From assembly GCA_910579125.1 (NCBI GenBank), contig CAJTTH010000010.1:8809-72808 (forward strand): 64,000 bases of DNA, given 5' to 3'. This document shows, piece by piece, positions 33,883 to 42,184 of this stretch. The notes beneath the pieces were generated by a model, which was given only the letters and a program-made list of their open reading frames with translations, was not told the DNA's origin and searched no databases. Origin of the DNA: an uncultured Oscillospiraceae bacterium (GTDB lineage: Bacteria > Bacillota > Clostridia > Oscillospirales > Ruminococcaceae). Made by a program: the position numbers and the translations under genes. Each line of letters begins with the position of its first letter. Within the stretch, counting starts at the first letter, position 1.

Positions 33883-35044
33883 CGAAGTCGCCGAAAGCGT
33901 ATTTCGGCGCAGTGAAGAAATTATCGAGCATAACAATAAACGCAGACGAACGCTTATTAAAATAGGTTCTGCTGCGGGCTGCCTGCTTATCGCGGGAACG
34001 GTCGGGTTCGGTGCGTGGAGAAATTCCGTGCGCGATGCGGATATGGTTTTGTCGGAGGGGCAGTTCACCAACGACGGCAAAGATCACAGCGGGGAAAGCG
34101 ATACGGTCGACGACCGCGTTTCCGTATCAGACGGAGCGGCTTCGGGCAACGCGGATAATATCATTGCATCAACAAACAGCAATGCAACAGGCACATCGTC
34201 CGACCGGACGCCATCAGACGGAGCGGCTTCCGGCAACACGGATAATATCATTGCATCAACAGACAGCAATGCAACAGGCACATCGTCCGATCGGACATCA
34301 TCAGACGGAGCGGCTTCGGGCAACACGGATAATATAATTGCATCAACAGACGGTAATGCAGCGAGTACGCCGTCCGATCAATCTCCGATGTACCGTTCAA
34401 TAATCACCGAATATCCCCAAGTAAGCTCCGGCACGTTTGACGCGCCCGCAAACGGAACGGTATATTACAGCGAGCCGCTAAAGGGGGCACTGAATGAATT
34501 CGTTGAAACAGACAATCAGGAAGAATATCTTTTTGAGGTTGTTGTTGAGACTTACAAGGACGGAGGGTTTACCAGCGACTGCGAGTGGAATGCACAGTGC
34601 AAATATGAAAATTCGTGCGGATACACAACGTGCCCGTTAAACGAAAATCATTTGAGTGTGCTGTTTACCCGCGAAGAATTAGAGAATTTTACTCCTGCCG
34701 AGGGTTGCGGCTACGCGATCTGCCTTGCGGGTGAATGCGAGGGACGCTGCATTCGTTCACGCTGCGTTCAGCATACGCATAACGAGGACTGCCATTTCGG
34801 CAGCGAATGCGTTTATGGCAACGGCTGCAGTAACGGCTACGGAAATGGTTATGGCAACGGCACCGGAAACGGTTATGGTAACGGCGACGGCACCGGAAAC
34901 GGTTATGGTAACAATAACGGCAACGGTAACGGCTATGGTAACGGAAACGGTTATGGTAACGGTAACGGCTACGGCACCGGAAACGGTTATGGCTATGGCA
35001 ACGGCTGCGGCAACGGAAACGGACATCACGGCGGACATCATTAA
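33869..35044 (+). CDS. Putative anti-sigma membrane protein with 29-aa repeats, Cys/His-rich region and Gly-Asn-Tyr tail
   Basis: I do not recognise the family. The 391-aa product starts at the ATG at 33869 behind AAAAGGAGG, overlapping the sigma gene by 14 bp. Residues 1-34 are cytosolic and charged (NEVAESVFRRSEEII), and 35-55 form one membrane helix (IGSAAGCLLIAGTVGFGAW). Outside lie three 29-aa Ser/Thr/Asn-rich repeats (about 87-173). A region of about 100 residues with 16 or so cysteines follows, including CEGRCIRSRC and HTHNEDCHF. A strongly biased Gly-Asn-Tyr tract of about 60 residues then ends in GNGHHGGHH. The position and membrane layout suggest an anti-sigma or sensor role; the Cys/His ending suggests metal or redox sensing. 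Both are inference. Confidence 0.8.
   Translation: MKNYNEVAESVFRRSEEIIEHNNKRRRTLIKIGSAAGCLLIAGTVGFGAWRNSVRDADMVLSEGQFTNDGKDHSGESDTVDDRVSVSDGAASGNADNIIASTNSNATGTSSDRTPSDGAASGNTDNIIASTDSNATGTSSDRTSSDGAASGNTDNIIASTDGNAASTPSDQSPMYRSIITEYPQVSSGTFDAPANGTVYYSEPLKGALNEFVETDNQEEYLFEVVVETYKDGGFTSDCEWNAQCKYENSCGYTTCPLNENHLSVLFTREELENFTPAEGCGYAICLAGECEGRCIRSRCVQHTHNEDCHFGSECVYGNGCSNGYGNGYGNGTGNGYGNGDGTGNGYGNNNGNGNGYGNGNGYGNGNGYGTGNGYGYGNGCGNGNGHHGGHH
34127..34387 (+). repeat. Three tandem 87-bp repeats inside the putative anti-sigma gene
   Basis: Copies begin at 34127, 34214 and 34301 with TCAGACGGAGCGGCTTC (one base varies). The first two are nearly identical and the third is more diverged at its end. 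Each encodes 29 residues of the SDGAASGNTDNIIAST type. The period is a multiple of three, so copy-number change would keep the reading frame. Confidence 0.9.
34810..35030 (+). repeat. Gly-Asn-Tyr codon repeat tract
   Basis: About 220 bp built from 6- to 15-bp units such as GGTAACGGC, GGAAACGGTTATGG and GGCACCGGAAAC encode the G-N-G-Y tail of the preceding gene. The tract is prone to slippage and gives spurious long reading frames on the other strand. Confidence 0.85.
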
Positions 35045-35054
35045 AACTACCCCC

Positions 35055-35082
35055 CCCCCGACGATTTTTATGTCGTCGGGGG
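35055..35082. terminator. GC-rich hairpin after the putative anti-sigma gene
   Basis: CCCCCGACGA (35055-35064) and TCGTCGGGGG (35073-35082) form a perfect 10-bp stem with an 8-nt loop, preceded by four further C. No T-run follows on the plus strand, so termination would be weak or factor-aided. Confidence 0.5.
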
Positions 35083-35118
35083 TAATGCTTTGTACGGTTA
35101 TCCACTATATCAGCTTAG

Positions 35119-35226
35119 TTATCTCGTTTTCTTTAATCTGCTTGACAAATTGATGATAAGCTCCTGAGAGGTGACAAGACGGTGTGCCGCGCGGCTGCCC
35201 GCGGCACGAGTGAGTGGCTAAGGCAT
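35119..35226 (-). pseudogene. Degenerate small reading frame with an early stop
   Basis: On the minus strand, GGAG precedes ATG CCT TAG. After this stop the same frame stays open for 32 codons and ends at 35119, with a basic product ending LIINLSSRLKKTR. One C-to-T change (CAG to TAG) would explain the break. An 8-bp perfect stem (GTGCCGCG/CGCGGCAC) lies inside it, so a structured RNA is an alternative reading. The product is not assigned to any family. The rest of 35045-35448 is A+T-rich apart from the operator and promoter listed separately. Confidence 0.35.
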
Positions 35227-35328
35227 GGCGTTTACTCCTAAGTACAACTATATTTATTATATAACAAAAAAGTCAAAAAAGCGTCAATTTTTCTGTATTT
35301 TTACGATTTGACGAAAAAAGTTACAATC

Positions 35329-35377
35329 TGTAACCTTTATGCGGAAACTGTAACCTTTTTGTAACCCGATTGTAACC
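35329..35377 (+). promoter_or_regulatory. Four TGTAACC direct repeats upstream of a promoter
   Basis: TGTAACC starts at 35329, 35349, 35360 and 35371. The last three are 11 bp apart, about one helical turn. The first also pairs with an upstream inverted copy (AAAGTTACA ATC TGTAACCTTT). The last copy ends 9 bp before a -35 box, the usual location for an activator of the response-regulator type. The binding protein is not identified. Confidence 0.7.
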
Positions 35378-35386
35378 TTTTTGTAG

Positions 35387-35415
35387 TTGAATTTGCGGCG
35401 GTAATATGGTAAAAT
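35387..35415 (+). promoter_or_regulatory. Promoter downstream of the TGTAACC repeats
   Basis: TTGAAT (35387-35392) and TAAAAT (35410-35415) are separated by 17 bp and lie 34 bp upstream of the membrane-protein start. The sub-consensus boxes suit a promoter that needs an activator. Confidence 0.65.
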
Positions 35416-35448
35416 AAATTCATAAAAACAACCGAAAGGAGCGTTATT

Positions 35449-35877
35449 ATGACAAATGTTTTAACACAAAACACAAAAAACAGGCTTGCGGCAATGACCG
35501 CTGCCGTTATAGCATTCGGCGGCTTGTACGCGCTATCCCGAACGCTTTTGCGGGACGTTTATCTGTTCGAATGGACCTCGCGCGGACTTTATTACTTTAT
35601 CTGGATGCCCGCGCTTATTCTCGCGGTTTTCAATAAGACTGCGGTATCGTATGCCGTAACCGTCGGAAACCTTGCGGGGGTTATCATCGGACAGCTTCTC
35701 GGTGACCTTATCGTATCGCATAACGAAAAACTCATCACTCCCGATATGACGCCCGACCGTATATACTATCTGTCGTCTCATCAGGGCGCGGTTATCTGGA
35801 TAATAACCGTTCTTGCGTTTACGGCGGCGGGTATCGTTTTGCAGATCGTTTCGTCGTTACATAAGCGTTCGGCATAA
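35449..35877 (+). CDS. Small four-helix membrane protein, unknown
   Basis: I do not recognise this 142-aa product. Four hydrophobic segments are visible near residues 14-32, 44-62, 66-88 and 111-135, with a basic C-terminus (SLHKRSA). The start follows GAAAGGAGCG. It lies directly behind the repeat operator and promoter and is followed 66 bp later by a lipoprotein gene with no clear terminator between, so both are probably controlled by the same regulator. Confidence 0.75.
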   Translation: MTNVLTQNTKNRLAAMTAAVIAFGGLYALSRTLLRDVYLFEWTSRGLYYFIWMPALILAVFNKTAVSYAVTVGNLAGVIIGQLLGDLIVSHNEKLITPDMTPDRIYYLSSHQGAVIWIITVLAFTAAGIVLQIVSSLHKRSA

Positions 35878-35943
35878 TTTTTCTTGTTAAAACGCTGCAT
35901 TAAGCGCTTTTTAATAAATTTCATGACAACAGGAGAACAAACA

Positions 35944-36972
35944 ATGAAAAAAATTACCGCAATCATCTGCACAATGGCAATGCTCGCGGCGCTCACCGCC
36001 TGCGACAACAAGGAGACCCCGGGCAGCGTTCCCGAAAGCACAAATTCCGCGTCCGAGAGCACGGGCGGATCCGAGAGCGGCAGTCCGCAAAGCACTCCCG
36101 ACGGCGCAAGCTCCGAAAGCGGCGGTTCGGAAAGCACCCCCGAAAGCTCAACGTCCGAGGAGAGCGCTCCTAAAGGCGAGCCGACATTCCTCACCTGTGT
36201 GGACGGCACGGTCGTCAACACTTCGGATATTACGCAGATACAGGGGATGGTCTATGACATAAACAACGAATTGGAGCAATTCAAGATTGAGGATTTCGAC
36301 AAGCAACGCTTTCTGGACGGCGATTACAGTGTTGCTTGCGACGGGTTTGCCTACGCGTTCACCTCAAAGCATTCGTTCAATCCCGTGCAGAACCCCGATT
36401 TGTTTGAGCGTTTTGAAGATAGCGATATGGTGGAATATATCGGAGATGAGATTGCCCCGAGCAGCGAGTATTACCGCGTTGAGCCGGGGGACAAATTCGG
36501 AGAGCTTACGGTTAAGAGCGCCGAGACCGGGTTCTACTCGAACTACGCTGACTACGATGAACGCATCAGCGGCGCTTATACATACAGCGGAATGATAGAA
36601 TTTGACGGAGAGCTGGAGCTTACGGGATATATTCAGGTCTCGCGTCCTAACGAGGGCTACGACGAGGGCGGCGAGATAAGGTTCGTACCCGACAACGAAT
36701 TTGTCGACAAAATACCGATAATAAAGTATAGTGTAAACGAGGAGAAAAACGTGGTGGAGCATTCGCCCATGAGCAACTGTGACAGCAACGCCTATAACGA
36801 TTTCAACAGGTTCTCGCTCGGAAATCTCCACGATTACGACATAGACCTTGACGGTCTTGAGGAGGGTGAGCGTTTCACGCACGTTAAAATAACGATAGGC
36901 GATATCGTTTCGATGGGGTTAACATATTTCGCGGATATCGACGCCAAGCTGCTAAGTCTTGAAAAAATTTAA
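35944..36972 (+). CDS. Putative lipoprotein with Ser/Glu-rich linker
   Basis: The 342-aa product starts at the ATG at 35944 behind CAGGAGAA. It has a lipoprotein signal peptide: MKK, a hydrophobic stretch, and the lipobox LTAC with Cys20 as the lipidated residue. Residues 21-75 are a low-complexity Ser/Glu/Gly/Pro linker. The rest is an acidic, beta-rich domain of about 260 residues that I cannot assign. It would be anchored to the outer face of the membrane, needing Lgt. It is the second gene behind the TGTAACC operator and is closed by a strong terminator. Confidence 0.8.
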   Translation: MKKITAIICTMAMLAALTACDNKETPGSVPESTNSASESTGGSESGSPQSTPDGASSESGGSESTPESSTSEESAPKGEPTFLTCVDGTVVNTSDITQIQGMVYDINNELEQFKIEDFDKQRFLDGDYSVACDGFAYAFTSKHSFNPVQNPDLFERFEDSDMVEYIGDEIAPSSEYYRVEPGDKFGELTVKSAETGFYSNYADYDERISGAYTYSGMIEFDGELELTGYIQVSRPNEGYDEGGEIRFVPDNEFVDKIPIIKYSVNEEKNVVEHSPMSNCDSNAYNDFNRFSLGNLHDYDIDLDGLEEGERFTHVKITIGDIVSMGLTYFADIDAKLLSLEKI

Positions 36973-36976
36973 CAAC

Positions 36977-37012
36977 AAAGGGCTGTAACGTCATATTACA
37001 GCCCTTTTTTCA
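36977..37012. terminator. Bidirectional terminator between the lipoprotein gene and ppk1
   Basis: AAAGGGCTGTAA (36977-36988) and TTACAGCCCTTT form a perfect 12-bp stem followed by T, with A on the other side; the two genes converge on it. Confidence 0.88.
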
Positions 37013-39139
37013 GTGTATTCTTCTTATTCTGACCTTGATAGGCGCGTCGGCGTTCTGCTTTGCGGGAGGTTTTTCGCCGATAATTCCCGTTGCCGCAGCG
37101 GCGGACTTGTACGCCTCGTCGTAGAAGTAGAGTTGCGAGTTCAGCGGAATCCTGCCCGCTGAGGAAACGCGCTTGTACTTTCCGTCCGCGCCGAGCTCGC
37201 GTGCTTTAACATTATCGCTGAGCATAGTCGAGAATAAATCGCAGACCCTGTTTGCAAGCGACGTATCGAGTATCGGAGCGGCGACCTCGACACGGCGCTC
37301 GGTGTTCCGCGTCATAAAGTCCGCGCTTGAGATGTACACTCTGCGGCGGTCTCCGCGCCCGAAAATATAAATTCGCGAATGCTCCAGAAAACGTCCGACT
37401 ATCGAGATAACGCGGATATTCTCCGTCGCTCCTTCAACGCCCGGAATAAGACAGCATATTCCGCGCACGATAAGCTCCACGGTAACTCCCGCGCGGCTCG
37501 CCTCAGCAAGTTTTTCAATTAGATCACGGTCGGTCAGCGAGTTTATCTTGATGCCGATATACCCGTCGCGTCCGTAAGTTATCTCATTGTCGATATAGGA
37601 AACAAGGCGGCTCTTCAGGCCTTTTGGCGCGACGAGCAGACGGTTCGTGCTCTCGACGGTGCTGCCGACCATAAGCGCGTTGAACACCACCGACGCGTCC
37701 GCTCCGAAATCTTCGTCCGATGTCATCAGCGTAAGATCGGTGTACAGCCGCGAGGTGCGCTCGTTGTAGTTTCCCGTGCCGACCTGTGTGATGTAGCGGA
37801 CGTTGTTCCCGTCGCGCAGCGTTATCAGCAGCAGCTTCGAGTGGACCTTCAGCTCCTCCAGCCCGTAAATAACGGTAACTCCCGCCTCTTCGAGCTGCTT
37901 TGACCAACCGATGTTGTTCTCCTCGTCAAATCTTGCGCGAAGCTCCACAAGCGCCAGAACGTCCTTGCCGTTTTCGGCGGCCTTGTTCAGCGCGTTGATT
38001 ATCTTGCTGTCACGCGCGACACGGTAAAGCGTTATCTTTATCGAAGAAACGTCGGGGTTGACCGCCGCTTCCTCAAGGAGATTTATAAAGTGGTTGATGT
38101 TTTCATACGGATAATTCAGCAGAATATCGTGCTGTTTTATCTGCTCTATCAGCGGAACATCGGGCAGTATCGCTCCCGAGCGCTGCGGAACGAGCGGTTC
38201 AAAGAACAGCCCCGCCTGTTTTTCAAGACGTTTCTCCAGCACTGAAACAAAGCCCATTGAAAGCGGCGCTGTCTGCTTAAAAACGTAGTTGTCCGAAACG
38301 TCGAGAATCTTAGTCAGCACCGAGACCGTCTCTCCGTCGGGCGAGCCTTGAAATTCCAGCCGCACGGGACGGAGCTTCTTGCGCTTTTTGACGAGCTTGC
38401 TCATCACGTCGCGGAAGTCAACGTCATGGTCGAACAGTCCCTCGTCTATCTCAATGTCGGCGTTTCTTGTCACGCGGAAAATGCATCTCGAAATGATGTC
38501 AAAGTTGCTGAACACCTGCTTCGCGTAGCGGCGTATCAGCTCCTCAATAAGCAGGAATTTTCCCGTTCCCGGCAAAAAAACCACTCTCGGCAGATTATCC
38601 GAGGCGGGCAGTATTCCCAACGTGCGCTTACCCGAAGCGTCGGTCTTTTTGCGGATAAGGCAGCCGATATATATGCCTCCGTTTTTCAGAAAGGGAACGG
38701 GGTGCTTTTTGTCGACCACTCCCGTGAAAAGCAGCGGACGAACCTCGCGCGTGAAATACGCTTTCAGGAACGCGTCCTCCTCGGGCGTGAGCGCGTCCTC
38801 GTTCAGGTGCTCCACGCCGCACGCGGACAACCCCTGCATTATCTCGGCATATGCCTCGTCCTTTACAGGCAGCAGCGCTTTGACGCGCTTCGCAATAGCC
38901 GAAAGCTGCTCCTTGGCATTCATATTGGTCTTATTCTCGCGATCCTTCGGCTCGTACAGCAGCTTGTCTTGTAGGCTGCCGACGCGTATCATAAAGAACT
39001 CGTCCAGATTTGAACAGAATATCTGCACGAACCTCAGCCGCTCAAACAGCGGAGTAGTTTCGTCGCGCGCTTCCTCGAGCACGCGCGCGTTGAATTTCAG
39101 CCACGAAAGCTCGCGGTTATCGTAAAACGATTCCGACAT
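37010..39139 (-). CDS. ppk1: Polyphosphate kinase 1
   Basis: PPK1 reversibly polymerises the terminal phosphate of ATP into inorganic polyphosphate at the membrane/cytosol. The 709-aa product is full length. It opens with YDNRELSWLKFNARVLEEA, and the N domain contains IFCSNLDEFFMIRVG. The catalytic phospholipase-D-like halves carry the two conserved histidines in VHSKLLLI and LEHSRIYIFGRG, with TGNYNERTSRLYTDL between. It stands alone, 50 bp downstream of pyrG, with no exopolyphosphatase gene next to it. Confidence 0.96.
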   Translation of the reverse strand: MSESFYDNRELSWLKFNARVLEEARDETTPLFERLRFVQIFCSNLDEFFMIRVGSLQDKLLYEPKDRENKTNMNAKEQLSAIAKRVKALLPVKDEAYAEIMQGLSACGVEHLNEDALTPEEDAFLKAYFTREVRPLLFTGVVDKKHPVPFLKNGGIYIGCLIRKKTDASGKRTLGILPASDNLPRVVFLPGTGKFLLIEELIRRYAKQVFSNFDIISRCIFRVTRNADIEIDEGLFDHDVDFRDVMSKLVKKRKKLRPVRLEFQGSPDGETVSVLTKILDVSDNYVFKQTAPLSMGFVSVLEKRLEKQAGLFFEPLVPQRSGAILPDVPLIEQIKQHDILLNYPYENINHFINLLEEAAVNPDVSSIKITLYRVARDSKIINALNKAAENGKDVLALVELRARFDEENNIGWSKQLEEAGVTVIYGLEELKVHSKLLLITLRDGNNVRYITQVGTGNYNERTSRLYTDLTLMTSDEDFGADASVVFNALMVGSTVESTNRLLVAPKGLKSRLVSYIDNEITYGRDGYIGIKINSLTDRDLIEKLAEASRAGVTVELIVRGICCLIPGVEGATENIRVISIVGRFLEHSRIYIFGRGDRRRVYISSADFMTRNTERRVEVAAPILDTSLANRVCDLFSTMLSDNVKARELGADGKYKRVSSAGRIPLNSQLYFYDEAYKSAAAATGIIGEKPPAKQNADAPIKVRIRRIH

Positions 39140-39189
39140 ATTATCAACTCCTTATCCCATGAATAGCGTTATTATACAGAACACAGTGT

Positions 39190-40806
39190 TTACTTTTTAT
39201 CCTTAAGCTCAGAAGCCGTCTTGATAAATTCGTTGAACAGCGGGTGAGGACGGTTGGGGCGCGACTTGAACTCGGGGTGGAACTGCACTCCGACGAAGAA
39301 CGGGTGCTCGCTGCGCGGAAGCTCCACGATCTCCACGAGCTTGCCGTCGGGCGACAATCCCGCGAACTTAAGACCCTTAGCTGCGATCTCCTCGCGGTAC
39401 GCGTTGTTGAACTCGTAGCGGTGACGGTGACGCTCGTAAACCAGCTCCTCGCCGTATACCCCGCGCGAAACGCTGTTTTCCTCCAGCTTGCACGGGTACA
39501 GACCGAGCCGCATCGTGCCGCCCATTTCAACGCCTTTCTGGTCGGGCATAAGGTCGATTACGGGATACTCGAACTCGCCGAACTCGGCAGAATTAGCGCC
39601 GTCAAGTCCGACGACGTTCCGCGCGAACTCGATGACCGCCATCTGCATTCCGAGACAAAGACCGAAATACGGTATCTTGTTCTCTCGCGCGTAACGCACC
39701 GCCTCAATCTTGCCCTCGATTCCGCGGTCGCCGAACCCTCCCGGAACGCATATCCCGTCCACCTCGGACAGTATTTCGCCGGCGGTGAGCGGCGTGATCT
39801 CCTCGGAGTTTATCAGCTTTATGTCAACGTTGCAGCCGTTGAACGCGCCCGCGTGACGAATGCTCTCCATAACGGAAATGTACGCGTCGGGCAGCGCGAC
39901 GTATTTGCCGACAAGCCCGATGGTAAGCGGCTTTGTCGCGTTCTCCTGACGATGAACCATATTTTCCCATTCGGCAAGATCGGGTTCTCTGTCCTCAAGC
40001 CCGAGGTGATAGCATGCGGAGTGCGCCAAACCCTCGCGCTCCAGCATAAGCGGCACGGCATACAGCGACGACGCCGTAAGGTTCTGGATAACATCCTCCT
40101 TGCGGACGTTGCAGAACAGCGCAATTTTCTCGCGCATTTCCACGGGAACTTCACATTCGCTCCTCAAAACAAGAATGTTCGGCTGAATACCGAGCGACAG
40201 CAGCTCTTTAACGCTGTGCTGTGTGGGCTTGGTTTTCAGCTCGTTGCTGCCCGTTATGTAAGGCAGCAGCGTAACGTGAATGTACAGAACGTTCTCGCGT
40301 CCCTTTTCGTAGCTCACTTGCCGTATAGTCTCGAGGAAGGGCGTACTTTCGATATCGCCGACCGTTCCGCCTATCTCGGTGATGACTACGTCCACGGGCT
40401 CCGCGCCGCTGTTCGCCGCACGGTAAACGCGGCTCTTTATCTCGTTGGTGACGTGCGGGATAACCTGCACCGTGCCGCCGAGGTAGTCGCCGCGGCGCTC
40501 CTTATTAAGTATTGTCCAATAAATTTTTCCGGTTGTGACGTTGGAGTTCACGGACAGATTTTCGTCGATGAAACGCTCGTAATGTCCGAGGTCGAGGTCG
40601 GTCTCCGCGCCGTCGTCGGTAACGAAAACTTCGCCGTGCTGATACGGAGACATCGTACCGGGATCGACGTTCAGATACGGATCAAACTTCTGAATAGTCA
40701 CGCGGTAACCGCGCATTTTCAGCAGCCGTCCCAGAGAAGCTGCCGTTATGCCCTTTCCAAGTCCCGATACTACGCCGCCCGTTACGAAGATATATTTTGT
40801 TGCCAT
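39190..40806 (-). CDS. pyrG: CTP synthase
   Basis: PyrG makes CTP from UTP, ATP and glutamine. The 538-aa product has the synthetase P-loop region FVTGGVVSGLGKGITAASL and EIGGTVGDIES. A class-I glutaminase domain follows, with GICVPGGFGDRG, the nucleophile Cys in FGLCLGMQ and the His-Glu pair in QFHPEFKSRP. The start is ATG at 40806 behind AAAGGTGG; an upstream in-frame ATG at 40836 adds ten residues without a ribosome site. Confidence 0.97.
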   Translation of the reverse strand: MATKYIFVTGGVVSGLGKGITAASLGRLLKMRGYRVTIQKFDPYLNVDPGTMSPYQHGEVFVTDDGAETDLDLGHYERFIDENLSVNSNVTTGKIYWTILNKERRGDYLGGTVQVIPHVTNEIKSRVYRAANSGAEPVDVVITEIGGTVGDIESTPFLETIRQVSYEKGRENVLYIHVTLLPYITGSNELKTKPTQHSVKELLSLGIQPNILVLRSECEVPVEMREKIALFCNVRKEDVIQNLTASSLYAVPLMLEREGLAHSACYHLGLEDREPDLAEWENMVHRQENATKPLTIGLVGKYVALPDAYISVMESIRHAGAFNGCNVDIKLINSEEITPLTAGEILSEVDGICVPGGFGDRGIEGKIEAVRYARENKIPYFGLCLGMQMAVIEFARNVVGLDGANSAEFGEFEYPVIDLMPDQKGVEMGGTMRLGLYPCKLEENSVSRGVYGEELVYERHRHRYEFNNAYREEIAAKGLKFAGLSPDGKLVEIVELPRSEHPFFVGVQFHPEFKSRPNRPHPLFNEFIKTASELKDKK

Positions 40807-40961
40807 TTTTTTCCACCTTTCCGTTCTGTAAAACACTTAAACTTATTATAACACTATTCGTCCTTTTTTTCAATAGTTAATTTGAAAATTTATTCAGGGA
40901 AAAGAACAATGACCGAACGCGGCGGCAAATTCCGCTTTACGGCAAAAAAGAGCGATTCTTG

Positions 40962-40990
40962 TTGACAAACGCCATAATATGTTGTATAAT
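40962..40990 (+). promoter_or_regulatory. SigA promoter of the ExbB-like operon
   Basis: TTGACA (40962-40967) and TATAAT (40985-40990) with a 17-bp spacer match consensus fully, 31 bp upstream of the first start codon. Confidence 0.88.
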
Positions 40991-41020
40991 GAAATAAAGT
41001 AAAACGAACGGAGCGCGCCT

Positions 41021-41521
41021 ATGGAATTTCTCAAAGCGATTTTTAAATTCGACTTTATTACGCTTGTCATTATGGCGGCTTGCGCCGTAAACGTATTGGT
41101 TTATTTGGCTTTGCGAAAGAATATTTCAAGGCTTGAAAATATCGTCCGCCCGAAAAGCGACCGCCGCAACGGCGTTATGGCGGAGCTTGCGCTGAAGGAC
41201 GACGAGCTTTCCGCGCTTATGAACTGCTCGGAGCGTGCGGCGGGAATGTACTCGCTGTTCACGAATATAACGGCGGTGTTCCCGCTGCTGGGAATACTCG
41301 GCACGGTAACGTCGCTTATGCGGCTTTCGGGAGCGGAAAATTTATCGGACAATTTTATGTCCGCGCTTTCCACGACGTTCTGGGGATTGATTTTCGCGAT
41401 CGGCTTTAAAATTGCCGACAGCTTTGTGACCGCGCGCCTTGACAGGGCGCTTGACGAAGCGGATTATCTGATACACGAGCACGACAAGGAAAAGAGGAAA
41501 GATCATGAAGCGCAGACGTAA
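41021..41521 (+). CDS. MotA/TolQ/ExbB-type proton channel protein
   Basis: The 166-aa product has a first membrane helix (about 10-30), a short cytosolic stretch, then two helices with the family core NITAVFPLLGILGTVTSLMRL followed by LSTTFWGLIFAIGFKIADSF (near residues 85-105 and 118-140). These fit the two pore-lining helices of ExbB/TolQ/MotA. It is shorter than typical ExbB (about 220-240 aa). Such proteins form pentameric channels that use proton flow to move an ExbD/TolR/MotB partner; the next two genes look like such partners. The core motifs are listed as segments, not a single block. A strong promoter precedes it. Confidence 0.85.
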   Translation: MEFLKAIFKFDFITLVIMAACAVNVLVYLALRKNISRLENIVRPKSDRRNGVMAELALKDDELSALMNCSERAAGMYSLFTNITAVFPLLGILGTVTSLMRLSGAENLSDNFMSALSTTFWGLIFAIGFKIADSFVTARLDRALDEADYLIHEHDKEKRKDHEAQT

Positions 41522-42164
41522 ACGCGATATCATAATCGAGCTTACCTCGCTGCTTGACGTTATTATGATAATGATCTTCATGGTCATGGCGGAGAACAGC
41601 AAGCTGATCTCCGAAAAGCAGAACGCTCTTGACGCCGCGCGGACCGAGAACGCCGCGAACAGCGCCGTGCTCGGGGAACTTCGCGGCGAAAACAGCGAAT
41701 TGTCTGTGGAGCTTGCGGAGGCGCTCGGCAAGCTGGACGAGGGCAGTGCCGACGAGCTGTTGGACAAGCTCCACGCCGCCGAGAGCCGTCTCGACGCGTA
41801 TCAATATATGGACGATGTGATAATCGTGCTGAATATCGGGTTGGAGAACAGTTATTCCAACACCGTGCGCCGTCTGTCGTTCGGCGATCCCGCAAAGGCG
41901 GAGAGCGGCGCGGTTATCGAGATACATAATAATGACGAACTTGAAACGGCGCTTAACCGAATGCGCGTATTTTTGTCGGAATACACCTTGCAGGCGGCGA
42001 ACGACCAAAGCGGCTCTACTATCGCGTATATGATATTCTCGTATGACCCGCGGCGGGTATTTCAGGACGATTACGCGGCTGTCGACAAGGCGCTGAACGA
42101 TCTCGAGCACAAGGCAAACAGCGGAAACGTGCGCTACCGTATAAATTCGCTTGACAATGAATAA
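41505..42164 (+). CDS. ExbD/MotB-like membrane protein with coiled coil
   Basis: The 219-aa product overlaps the channel gene by 17 bp. A basic start (MKRRRKRDIIIELTS) leads into one membrane helix with the key aspartate in ELTSLLDVIMIMIFMVM, the position of the proton-carrying Asp of ExbD/TolR/MotB. A coiled coil rich in Glu and Ala follows (about 35-90), then a mixed extracytoplasmic domain. No OmpA-like peptidoglycan-binding motif is recognisable. It is longer than ExbD (about 140 aa) because of the coiled coil. Confidence 0.8.
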   Translation: MKRRRKRDIIIELTSLLDVIMIMIFMVMAENSKLISEKQNALDAARTENAANSAVLGELRGENSELSVELAEALGKLDEGSADELLDKLHAAESRLDAYQYMDDVIIVLNIGLENSYSNTVRRLSFGDPAKAESGAVIEIHNNDELETALNRMRVFLSEYTLQAANDQSGSTIAYMIFSYDPRRVFQDDYAAVDKALNDLEHKANSGNVRYRINSLDNE

Positions 42165-42184
42165 GACGAAAGGAAGTATTTAAT

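Noticed and set aside
34810..35030. Short regularly repeated units that could suggest a CRISPR array
   Set aside because: Units are 6-15 bp, in frame with a protein, and no spacers of constant length exist.
34689..35105. Long Arg/His/Cys-rich minus-strand reading frames across the C-terminal tract of the putative anti-sigma gene
   Set aside because: They are the reverse reading of the Gly-Asn-Tyr codon repeat, have no ribosome site and no plausible composition.
35150..35250. tRNA or known riboswitch at the GC-rich stem
   Set aside because: No cloverleaf, CCA end or riboswitch consensus could be fitted; only one 8-bp stem is clear.
39244..40851. 535-codon plus-strand reading frame opposite pyrG
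   Set aside because: It is fully covered by an unmistakable pyrG on the other strand; high-GC third positions keep the antisense frame open.
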